From: Pandoraea anapnoica
GTDB lineage: Bacteria; Pseudomonadota; Gammaproteobacteria; Burkholderiales; Burkholderiaceae
Assembly: GCF_902459765.1 (NCBI RefSeq)
Contig: NZ_CABPSP010000005.1
Span: 62,001-126,000 of the forward strand
Length of the DNA: 64,000 nt
Direction: 5' to 3'
The first letter of the stretch is position 1. Every line of letters starts with the position of its first letter. The position numbers were made by a program, and so were the translations under genes. The notes beneath the pieces are model-generated. The model had not been told where the DNA came from, did not search any database, and saw only the letters and a list, made by a program, of their open reading frames with translations. This document shows, one piece after another, positions 54,501 to 62,179 of this stretch.

Positions 54501-55748
54501 ATGGCAGGACGCTTCATCAGCATCAAGTCACGCGACGGCAAGACCTTCCAGGCCTATCTGGCGACGCCCGACAACAAGGGTGCCAGCGGAGGCAAAGGTC
54601 CGGGACTGGTGTTGTGTCAGGAAATCTTTGGGGTGAACGCCTACATCCGCGAACTCGCCGATCGTTACGCCGAAGAGGGTTATGTCGTGCTGGCCCCCGA
54701 TCTGTTCTGGCGCATCGAGCCGGGTATCGAGCTCGGGTACACACCCGGCGACTGGCAGCGCGCGTTCGCGTTGTTCCAGAGCTTCGACGTCGATCTCGGG
54801 ATGGAAGACGTCGGCGCCACTGTCGACACGCTGCGGGCGCTGCCCGAATGCGTCGGCGGCGTGGGCGTGGTCGGGTACTGCCTGGGAGGCAAGCTGGCCG
54901 CGCTGTCGGTGACGCGAACGAGTGCAGACGTCGCGGTCGGGTACTACGGCGTGGGGCTGGAGCAGCATCTCGAAGAACTCGCGGGCGAGCATCCGCCCCT
55001 CGTATTGCACATTGCCGAACTCGACAAATACGCACCCGCAGAAGTGCGCGACGCGCTGACAGAACATCTCGGCAAGCATCCCAACGTCACCCTCTACAGC
55101 TATCCGGACGCCGATCACGCGTTCGCGCGTCCCGGTGATCACTTCAACCGTGCGGCCACGCAACTTGCGCACCAGCGCACCATCACCGCGATCCGCAACG
55201 TCGTTGGACCGCACTTCGACTTTGCGTCGCTCTGGGAAACGCATTGTGCGTACGAGTTCGCCATTCGCGAGATCGATCCGCTCATGAAGACGATGGTGGC
55301 GGAGCCTTACGTCAATCACATTCCGACGATGACCGGCGGCGTGGGTCACCAGCAACTGGCGCACTTCTACCGGAATCACTTCGTCAACAGCAATCCGCCC
55401 GATACCAAATTGATTCCGATCTCACGGACCATCGGCGCGACGCAACTGGTCGACGAACTGCTCTTTTGCTTCACGCATACGACACCGGTCGACTGGATGC
55501 TGCCGGGGGTCGAGCCGACCGGACGTCGGGTCGAGATTCCGCTGGTCGCCATAGTGAGATTCCGGGGAGACAAACTGGAGCACGAACACATATATTGGGA
55601 TCAGGCGAGCGTGCTGGTGCAGATCGGTCTGCTCGACCCGAAGGGGTTACCGGTCGCGGGCGTTGAGACCGCGCGCAAGTTGCAGGACGAGAATCTGGCG
55701 TCCAACGCGCTGATGCCGAACTGGTCGTTCGGCACACGCGCCGGGTAA
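54501..55748 (+). CDS. Dienelactone hydrolase fused to an NTF2/SnoaL-like domain
   Basis: The 415-residue protein has an N-terminal dienelactone hydrolase (about residues 1-235) with the nucleophile Cys in VGYCLGGKLA, Asp in AELDKYAP and His in DADHAFARPGDHF. A second domain (about 240-400) shows NTF2/SnoaL-like polyketide-cyclase features (MTGGVGHQQLAHFYRNHF, LEHEHIYWDQASVLVQIGLL). The fusion is a single open frame. Its substrate is unknown; a ring-cleavage lactone is only one option. Confidence 0.87.
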   Translation: MAGRFISIKSRDGKTFQAYLATPDNKGASGGKGPGLVLCQEIFGVNAYIRELADRYAEEGYVVLAPDLFWRIEPGIELGYTPGDWQRAFALFQSFDVDLGMEDVGATVDTLRALPECVGGVGVVGYCLGGKLAALSVTRTSADVAVGYYGVGLEQHLEELAGEHPPLVLHIAELDKYAPAEVRDALTEHLGKHPNVTLYSYPDADHAFARPGDHFNRAATQLAHQRTITAIRNVVGPHFDFASLWETHCAYEFAIREIDPLMKTMVAEPYVNHIPTMTGGVGHQQLAHFYRNHFVNSNPPDTKLIPISRTIGATQLVDELLFCFTHTTPVDWMLPGVEPTGRRVEIPLVAIVRFRGDKLEHEHIYWDQASVLVQIGLLDPKGLPVAGVETARKLQDENLASNALMPNWSFGTRAG

Positions 55749-55872
55749 CCTCGGTAGCCTCGGCAATTCCGGACGGTGTCCGGCCCGCGCCATGCGCCGG
55801 GCGCGGAGGCCGTTCGTGCAGCACCGGTAGCCAAAACAAGAAAAGTGTCGCGATCGTTGCGGGAGACAAGTC

Positions 55873-56382
55873 ATGAATACGCAACTTTCCCGGTACGGGC
55901 ATTTGCCGCGTACTGGTCGCATCGCTTGCACCGCCGTTGCCTGCGCTCTGCTGGTGACAGGCTGTGCCAACCCGGACTTCGAACCCAAGAAACCGCTCAT
56001 CCTGAACTTCCCGTCGGGTCAGGCCCCGCTCACGGGTCTCGATCAATACAAGATCGCGGCGGCCCGACGCATCGCCGAAGTCAACGCGCGCGAAATCACT
56101 CCGGGCAATCCACAACCGATGTTGCGCTCCGTGGTGTCGCTCGAATACTGGGTAGATCGCAATGGCAATGTGACCGGCGTGGCGCTGTATCGCAGCAACG
56201 ACGATCACGAAGCCGAGCGCATTGCCATCGCGAGCCTGCGACGGGCGAGTCCGCTCCCGGCGCCGAGCCGGGCGTTGGTCGACAGCAGCGGCCGTGTGCG
56301 TGCCGTCGAGACGTGGCTCTTCAATAACGACGGACGGTTCCAGTTGCGCAGCGTGGCGGCGCCCCAGATCGACGGGCAGTGA
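55873..56382 (+). CDS. Lipoprotein with TonB-C-terminal-like domain
   Basis: The 169-residue protein has a lipobox ending at Cys31 (LLVTGC). Residues about 75-165 (LEYWVDRNGNVTGVALYRSNDDHEAERIAIASLRRASPLPAP) resemble the TonB C-terminal fold. There is no transmembrane anchor or proline-rich spacer as in true TonB, so energy transduction is unlikely; an envelope-structural role is possible. Confidence 0.72.
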   Translation: MNTQLSRYGHLPRTGRIACTAVACALLVTGCANPDFEPKKPLILNFPSGQAPLTGLDQYKIAAARRIAEVNAREITPGNPQPMLRSVVSLEYWVDRNGNVTGVALYRSNDDHEAERIAIASLRRASPLPAPSRALVDSSGRVRAVETWLFNNDGRFQLRSVAAPQIDGQ

Positions 56383-56439
56383 TATCGTGAGGGTCATCCG
56401 CCCACCCTGCCCCGCCCTCAGTTGGCGACGGAGACTCCC

Positions 56440-57234
56440 ATGCCGCGATTTGCTGGAAACCTCACCCTGCTTTATCAGGAAGTGCCGTTTCTCGACCGTT
56501 TCCGCGAAGCGGCGAGCGATGGCTTCCGGGGCGTCGAATTTCTGTTTCCGTACGAGCATCCGGCGCGGGAAATCCGGACTCGTCTGAACGATACCGACCT
56601 CACGCAGGTGTTGTTCAATGCGCCGGCGGGCGACTGGGCAAGTGGCGAGCGCGGCCTCGCAGCGCTGCCCGGACGCGAAGCGCAGTTTCGCGACGGCATC
56701 GAACTCGCCCTCGACTATGCCGATGCGCTCGGCTGCCGCCAGTTGCACGTCATGGCAGGCTGCCCCGATGCCACCGAGTCACCCGAGCGTTGCCGGGCCA
56801 CGTTTGTCGAGAACCTCGCGTATGCGACGGGGCAGGCCGCGGCGCATGGCGTCACCGTCATGATCGAACCGATCAATCCGCGCGACTTTCCGCGCTATTT
56901 CCTGACGCGCCAGGATCAGGCGCATGCCATCCGCTCGGAAGTCGGCGCAGGCAATCTCAAAGTCCAGTTCGACGCCTACCACTGTCAGATCGTCGAAGGC
57001 GATCTGGCAATGAAGCTGCGTCAGTACATCGGCGACATCGGCCATGTGCAGGTCGCCGGGGTGCCTGCACGGCACGAACCCGACACGGGCGAGGTGAACT
57101 ACCCGTTCCTGTTCCGGTTGCTGGATGAGTTGGGGTACGCGGGATGGGTGGGGTGCGAGTACCGCCCGCAGGGCGAAACCCGTGCGGGACTGGGCTGGCT
57201 CAAGCCATGGCTCAGAGCGACTGCGTCGCGCTGA
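56440..57234 (+). CDS. hyi: Hydroxypyruvate isomerase family protein
   Basis: The 264-residue TIM-barrel protein belongs to the Hyi/OtnI group of xylose-isomerase-like enzymes ([71 protein letters not shown]). It would interconvert hydroxypyruvate and tartronate semialdehyde or a 2-oxo-tetronate. ATG at 56440 has GGAGA upstream. No glyoxylate-carboligase genes flank it. Confidence 0.9.
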   Translation: MPRFAGNLTLLYQEVPFLDRFREAASDGFRGVEFLFPYEHPAREIRTRLNDTDLTQVLFNAPAGDWASGERGLAALPGREAQFRDGIELALDYADALGCRQLHVMAGCPDATESPERCRATFVENLAYATGQAAAHGVTVMIEPINPRDFPRYFLTRQDQAHAIRSEVGAGNLKVQFDAYHCQIVEGDLAMKLRQYIGDIGHVQVAGVPARHEPDTGEVNYPFLFRLLDELGYAGWVGCEYRPQGETRAGLGWLKPWLRATASR

Positions 57235-57442
57235 CGTCTGTCAGGGCGTAACTTGTCACCAATCCCGACAGAGGCTTGGGATTGATTGATCGGATCACTC
57301 GGCGGGACACAACTTCACGCGACGACGTTTTACGCAGGCGTGAATCGATTTCCGAAAAATAAATCGGATGTCGAAACAATCGTCGGGCGAACGTCGAGAA
57401 ACGTCGGAGAAAGTCTTAGGAAAGATGTAGGACGAAGCAGGC

Positions 57443-57473
57443 AAAAAAAATGGCGGGACACACGGGCCCGCCA
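57443..57473 (-). terminator. Intrinsic terminator reading leftward with no known gene upstream
   Basis: A 7-bp GC-rich stem (57451-57457 with 57467-57473, nine-base loop) is followed on the minus strand by eight U (57450-57443). Any leftward transcript from the gene-free region would end here. Confidence 0.8.
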
Positions 57474-57740
57474 AAACCACACGCTACGGGGTTAGCGCGA
57501 GGAGACCAGATTCGGAGCACTGCATCGAACCACTTGCAATTCGCGCCGGGGGACGCTTCTTGCCGATACAGTCGCGCTGCTGTGTTACCGGGGGATAAGC
57601 ACTTCAGCGTTGAAATGCATTGTGGTGGAAAGGTTTGGCCGGAGGGGTAACAAAGTGTTTCAGGTTGTAACACCTTGGGCGTTACATCGTCTCAGCGCCA
57701 CCCTGAAAGCCTTGTCCGGCAAGGACTTCAGATGAGACAC
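57474..57740 (-). ncRNA. Candidate small RNA locus (speculative)
   Basis: The minus-strand stretch leading into the terminator at 57443-57473 can form a hairpin closed by 57583-57589/57646-57652, with an inner hairpin at 57598-57617, and a nested hairpin at 57689-57738 (GTCTCA/TGAGAC outside, CTGAA/TTCAG and CCTTG/CAAGG inside). It matches none of the common RNAs I compared (6S, RNase P, SRP, tmRNA). The 5' end is unknown. Confidence 0.35.
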
Positions 57741-57963
57741 AAATTACCCATTTTTGTTCGTCATCCTGAATAACTCGCCGGATAAAGCATCTCGTCGTCA
57801 CCTCGTTGGCGCCTTACCAACATCTCGGAATTCATCCGCACTCAAGCCCGACAATCGTCCGCTATTGCTCTACCCGGGCTTACCTCCGCGAGGAGTCACG
57901 TCTCGCACGTCGTCGGTTGCAATGTGCTACTTTCAATCTTTGTGCGTGGCAACAAAATGACCA

Positions 57964-58413
57964 ATGGAAACCATTGAACGACTGGGGCAGATTCTGGCGC
58001 GGGATCGGGTGATCGCTGTCGTGGGATTGTCGCCGCGGCCGGACCGGCCGAGTTTCACCACATCGCGCTATATGCAGCAGCACGGCTACCGGATCGTGCC
58101 GGTCAATCCGCAGGCGGCGGATTCGGGCGAAACGATACTGGGCGAAACCGTTTACGCGAGCCTGAGCGAGGCGGCTGACGCCTTGCGGGCCGAGGGCGTG
58201 CGCATTCAGATGGTCGACTGTTTTCGGCGCAGTGCGGACATTCCGCCCATCGCGCAGGAAGCTGTGGAGATCGGTGCGACAAGTCTCTGGATGCAGTTGG
58301 GTATCGAGAACGACGAAGCGGCTGCCGTAGCGCTGGCGGCGGGGCTGGATGTCGTGATGGATCGCTGCGTGAAGATCGAACATCAACGTTGGCTGATGCA
58401 GGGCGGTGGTTAG
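57964..58413 (+). CDS. CoA-binding (Rossmann) domain protein, YccU-like
   Basis: The 149-residue protein is a stand-alone CoA-binding domain (VIAVVGLSPRPDRPSFTTSRYMQQHGYRI, VDCFRRSADIPPIAQEAVEIGATSLWMQLGI). It keeps the cofactor fold but no catalytic partner domain; function is unknown. The next gene starts 112 bases later. Confidence 0.88.
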   Translation: METIERLGQILARDRVIAVVGLSPRPDRPSFTTSRYMQQHGYRIVPVNPQAADSGETILGETVYASLSEAADALRAEGVRIQMVDCFRRSADIPPIAQEAVEIGATSLWMQLGIENDEAAAVALAAGLDVVMDRCVKIEHQRWLMQGGG

Positions 58414-58525
58414 CCGAGTCAGCCAAAGCAGGTCGGCGACCGACGAAATGTCGCATCGCCACGTCCCGAAAAACAAGAAATTCCGACGTCCTCCGCTCCT
58501 CCTAAAACGCCAACCTATTGCTGCC

Positions 58526-59464
58526 ATGACCATCGATGCCGATTTGCTCGCCTACTACGACCTGATGGCGCGCAAGTACCCCACCCCTGAAAACGCGCCC
58601 GCACCGAGCCCACAGGAAGTCCGGGCCAAATTCGCGACCGTCGCGGTCGAGGCCTTGCGCCCGTTACCGGCGGGTTTGCGCAGCGAGACGTTCGACATTC
58701 CTTTGCCGGGCCGCAACCTGCGTGCGCGCCTGTATCGCCCCGTGGGTCGTACCGTCCCGCTGGTCGTGTACTTCCACGGGGGTGGCTGGGTCGTCGGCGA
58801 TGTCGACACGCATGGCACCGTGGCGGCCCTGCTCGCGCAGGATGCCGACGTGGCGGTGTTGAGCGTCGACTACCGTCTGGCGCCGGAGCACCCGTTCCCG
58901 ACGCCGGTCGACGATGCGCGAGAAGCGCTTGCCTGGGCGGCGGAGCAGCGAGCGCGACTAGGCGTGAGTCTTGACCGGCTGGCCGTCGCAGGCGACAGTG
59001 CGGGCGGTCATCTGGCGGCACAGGCGGCGGCGTGGTTCAACGACAAGCATCCCGGAATGGTGGGCGCTCAGTTGCTCATTTATCCGGTGGTGCAGTATCG
59101 ATTCGACACGCCGAGCTACGAGCGGCTGGCGGACGGCGTGGGCTTAACGCGTGACGAAATGCGTTGGTACTGGAAGGAATTTCTGGGTGACGCAGAACCG
59201 GCGGAGAGCGATGTCCGGGTGAATTTGATGGCGCAAGCGCCGCGTCATCCGTTGCCGAACAGTCTGGTGATTGCCGCAGAGTACGACCCGTTGCATGACG
59301 AGGCGGTGGAATATGCGCAGTTCGTCGCACGGACGGGCGCAAGGGCGGAAATCATTGAAGCCTCGGGCCTCACCCATAGCTTTGCGAGATTGCAGCCGTT
59401 TGTGCCGCAGGCGAGGATGGTGATGCACGACGCCGCGCAGCGACTGCGCGAGTGGCTGGGATAA
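58526..59464 (+). CDS. Alpha/beta hydrolase of the hormone-sensitive-lipase esterase family
   Basis: The 312-residue esterase has the oxyanion motif YFHGGGWVVGD, the nucleophile Ser in AGDSAGGHLA, the acid in EYDPLHDE and the base in GLTHSFARL. These define the bacterial HSL family acting on short acyl esters. ATG at 58526 gives a full-length family protein. No pathway context is visible. Confidence 0.9.
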   Translation: MTIDADLLAYYDLMARKYPTPENAPAPSPQEVRAKFATVAVEALRPLPAGLRSETFDIPLPGRNLRARLYRPVGRTVPLVVYFHGGGWVVGDVDTHGTVAALLAQDADVAVLSVDYRLAPEHPFPTPVDDAREALAWAAEQRARLGVSLDRLAVAGDSAGGHLAAQAAAWFNDKHPGMVGAQLLIYPVVQYRFDTPSYERLADGVGLTRDEMRWYWKEFLGDAEPAESDVRVNLMAQAPRHPLPNSLVIAAEYDPLHDEAVEYAQFVARTGARAEIIEASGLTHSFARLQPFVPQARMVMHDAAQRLREWLG

Positions 59465-59520
59465 AAAGACAGCAGGACCAGAAGACCGGAGGGTTTTCTG
59501 GCCCTGGGCAAGGCAGGCCG

Positions 59521-59586
59521 GAACAAGGGGGCGCTCACCGCAGTGACTTAAAGGTAGTGGAACGGAGGGGAGCGCCCCCTTGTTTC
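59521..59586. repeat. Long inverted repeat between the esterase and pheC genes
   Basis: A 15-bp arm (59522-59536) is mirrored at 59570-59584 with a 33-base spacer; AGGGGGCGCT forms the core. It lies between the stops of two convergent genes, consistent with a bidirectional termination structure. Confidence 0.7.
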
Positions 59587-59631
59587 GGTGTCGCTGCGAT
59601 GTGGGCAGGGTAAGGCGTTGGAGTTAGCGGC

Positions 59632-60468
59632 TCACTTCAGCCACTTATCGACAACGGCTTGATACTCACCGGTTTTCTGGGCGAGGTTGAGCCACTGGTC
59701 GACGTAGTGTTTAAAGACGTCGTCACCGCGCGGCAGAAGGTAGGCTTTCTCGCCGAACTGAAGCGGCTTATCGGGATTGACGGGACACAAAGCAGGATTG
59801 AGCTTGTGCTGGAGCAGCGTCTCGGAGGAGTCCGTAACCATGACGTCGGCTTTCCCGTCGGCGATCTGTTGGAAGATCGTGACGTTATCCGGGTAGATGG
59901 TGAGCGTGGCGTTCGGGAGATACTGACGGGCGAAGCGTTCGTTGGTGCCGCCGGGGTTGGCGATGGCCCGCGTGCTGGGTTTATTCAGATCGGCAAGCGT
60001 CTGGTACTTCGCCACGTCGGCACAGCGAACGATCGGCGACTTGCCGTCGATCATGACCACCTTGCTGTAATAGGCGCGTGCGGCGCGATCGAGCGTCACC
60101 GAAATACCACCGACGGCGATATCGCACTTCCCGGCGGTGAAATCGTCCATCAGCGTCTTCCACGTCGTGGGAACGATCACCGGCTTCACGCCGAGCGACT
60201 TCGCCAGCGAGGCGACCAGATCCACGTCGATGCCTTCGAACTGACCGTCCGGGCGACGGAACGAATAGGGCTTGTAGTCGCCCGTCGCGCACGCGCGAAG
60301 GGTGCCCGACTTCACGATGTCGTCGAGCCGGGAGTGGACGGCGGAAGGCTGTGGCGAAGCGGACTGCGCCTGAGCGAGGGTGGCTGAGGGGAAACCGGTG
60401 GCGAGGGTGACGGCGAGCGCCGTCCCTGCCATGAAGGCCGCGCGGGCGGCCGTCTTCATGACTGTCAT
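59632..60468 (-). CDS. pheC: Periplasmic cyclohexadienyl dehydratase (PheC-like)
   Basis: The 278-residue protein has a signal peptide (about residues 1-33) and the fold of amino-acid-binding proteins, but it follows PheC through LRACATGDYKPYSF, GGISVTLDRAARAYYS, ANPGGTNERFAR and DNVTIFQQIADGKADVMVTD. PheC converts prephenate and arogenate to phenylpyruvate and phenylalanine. A solute-binding role is the alternative, but no transporter genes adjoin it. ATG at 60468 has GGAGAC upstream. Divergent from hemE. Confidence 0.85.
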   Translation of the reverse strand: MTVMKTAARAAFMAGTALAVTLATGFPSATLAQAQSASPQPSAVHSRLDDIVKSGTLRACATGDYKPYSFRRPDGQFEGIDVDLVASLAKSLGVKPVIVPTTWKTLMDDFTAGKCDIAVGGISVTLDRAARAYYSKVVMIDGKSPIVRCADVAKYQTLADLNKPSTRAIANPGGTNERFARQYLPNATLTIYPDNVTIFQQIADGKADVMVTDSSETLLQHKLNPALCPVNPDKPLQFGEKAYLLPRGDDVFKHYVDQWLNLAQKTGEYQAVVDKWLK

Positions 60469-60674
60469 GCTTGTCTCCGTATTGTTTTACTGGCGTTGTG
60501 ACGCACACGTTTCCCGCGCCGTCTGTGGCGGCGCGTGGGCTTTCCATACTACGGGTTCGGACGTGACGCCGCCAACCCGCGCAAAAAAAAGACGTTACAG
60601 CGTACGTCCCTCCCAAGCACTTATCTGCGGCATAACGGCCCGGCCCGCGACCCGCCCCCGGATACCCGAGTAAA

Positions 60675-61784
60675 ATGGCCGCTTGCCCAAAACCAACCGA
60701 CCCTCCCAGCGACGTGTCCCAAGCTCTGCAAAACGATACTTTCCTGCGCGCCCTGCTGCGCCAGCCGACCGAGTACACGCCGATCTGGCTGATGCGTCAG
60801 GCGGGCCGGTACCTGCCCGAATACAACGCGACCCGTGCCAAGGCCGGCAGCTTCCTCGCGCTGGCCAAGAACCCGGCCTACGCCACCGAGGTCACGCTTC
60901 AGCCGCTTGAGCGCTTCCCGCTCGACGCCGCGATCCTGTTCTCGGACATTCTGACCATCCCCGATGCCATGGGCCTCGGTCTGTCATTCGAAGCTGGCGA
61001 AGGCCCGCGCTTCGCGCATCCGTTGCGCCTTGAAGCCGACGTGCGCCGACTTCAGGCCCCGGATCTGGATAGCCTGCGCTACGTGTTCGACGCGGTCAGC
61101 GAAATCCGCCGCGCCCTGAACGGCCGCGTGCCCCTCATCGGCTTCTCGGGCAGCCCGTGGACGCTCGCGTGCTACATGGTCGAAGGGCAAGGCTCGGCCG
61201 ACTTCCGCACCGTCAAAACGATGATGTACGAGCGTCCCGATCTGATGACGCACATCCTCGAGACCAACGCGCGCGCCGTCGCTGCCTATCTCAACGCCCA
61301 GATCGAAGCGGGCGCGCAAGCCATCATGGTGTTCGACACCTGGGGCGGCGCGCTGGCCGACGGCCTGTATCAGCGCTTCTCGCTGGCCTATATGAAGAAG
61401 GCGCTCGAAGGCGTGCACCGCAAATGGAACGGTGCTCGCATTCCGCACATCGTCTTTACCAAGGGCGGCGGTCAGTGGCTCGAAGCCATCGCCGACACCG
61501 GCCCGGATGCCATCGGTCTGGACTGGACCGTCGATCTGGCGGCGGCCCGTCGTCGCGTGGGCGAGCGTTGTGCACTGCAAGGCAATTTCGACCCGACCGC
61601 CCTGTTTGCCGCGCCCGACGCCATCCGCACCGAGGTGCGCCGACTGCTCGACGCGTACGGCAATGCACCAGGCCACGTCTTCAACCTCGGACACGGCATC
61701 TCGCAATTCACCAACCCCGAGCACGTCGCGGCGCTCGTGGACGAAGTGCATAGCTATAGCCGAAAGGTCCGTCAGACGGCGTGA
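60675..61784 (+). CDS. hemE: Uroporphyrinogen decarboxylase HemE
   Basis: The 369-residue cytosolic enzyme decarboxylates the four acetate side chains of uroporphyrinogen III in heme synthesis. [20 protein letters not shown] is the hallmark N-terminal segment; [14 protein letters not shown] supplies the key Asp, and FNLGHGI the C-terminal motif. Full family length; it sits before priA as in related genomes. Confidence 0.96.
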   Translation: MAACPKPTDPPSDVSQALQNDTFLRALLRQPTEYTPIWLMRQAGRYLPEYNATRAKAGSFLALAKNPAYATEVTLQPLERFPLDAAILFSDILTIPDAMGLGLSFEAGEGPRFAHPLRLEADVRRLQAPDLDSLRYVFDAVSEIRRALNGRVPLIGFSGSPWTLACYMVEGQGSADFRTVKTMMYERPDLMTHILETNARAVAAYLNAQIEAGAQAIMVFDTWGGALADGLYQRFSLAYMKKALEGVHRKWNGARIPHIVFTKGGGQWLEAIADTGPDAIGLDWTVDLAAARRRVGERCALQGNFDPTALFAAPDAIRTEVRRLLDAYGNAPGHVFNLGHGISQFTNPEHVAALVDEVHSYSRKVRQTA

Positions 61785-62179
61785 TCAAAAACACGCGCAA
61801 GCGAGGACGCGGGTTCGCGGGGCATTTCGCCCTGCAAACCCAACCACCGTTTCAAGTGGGGAATGTCAAGGGAAAAGCGGTCGAAGAACCCCTCCAATTT
61901 GCGGAGTTGTCCCGAAGACTTATGCACAAATTCTCGCTGCGCCGCCGCAAGTGAGAGACCTCGACAAGGCACCGTCGACGCCATTCATAAGCTATTGATC
62001 AAAAAGCAATTTTGATTCAAGCAAAGTCGGGGGACCTAGCGACGCGAGGGCCACGCAGCGAGGCTGGCGACCCATAATCCCCACAGTTCTCAACATAGTT
62101 ATCCACAAGCGTTTCGAAGCTACCGGAAAGCCGACTCAAATCCGGGGTTTACCGAGACTTCTCAGGATTCACTTTAAGT
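61785..62179. promoter_or_regulatory. hemE-priA intergenic region with DnaA boxes
   Basis: About 395 bases with no gene. Exact DnaA-box matches TTATGCACA (61920-61928) and TTATCCACA (62099-62107) are 179 bases apart on the same strand. An A/T-rich imperfect inverted repeat (TTGATCAAAA/TTTTGATTCAA, about 61995-62021) lies between them. priA transcription must start here. Confidence 0.6.

Larger units (their letters stand above)
57235..57963. other. 729-base gene-free region with structured elements
   Basis: No credible protein gene lies here. It holds a leftward intrinsic terminator (57443-57473), a long hairpin closed by TGTTACC/GGTAACA (57583-57652), further GTAACA-type hexamers (57667-57672, and inverted at 57681-57686), and a nested hairpin (57689-57738). 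Together these suggest an unannotated leftward RNA and/or a regulator-bound promoter. Confidence 0.6.

Noticed and set aside
57286-57673. Short frames in the gene-free region (e.g. 57416-57673 minus, 57450-57650 plus)
   Set aside because: They overlap a terminator and hairpins, lack ribosome-binding sites and have no coherent composition.
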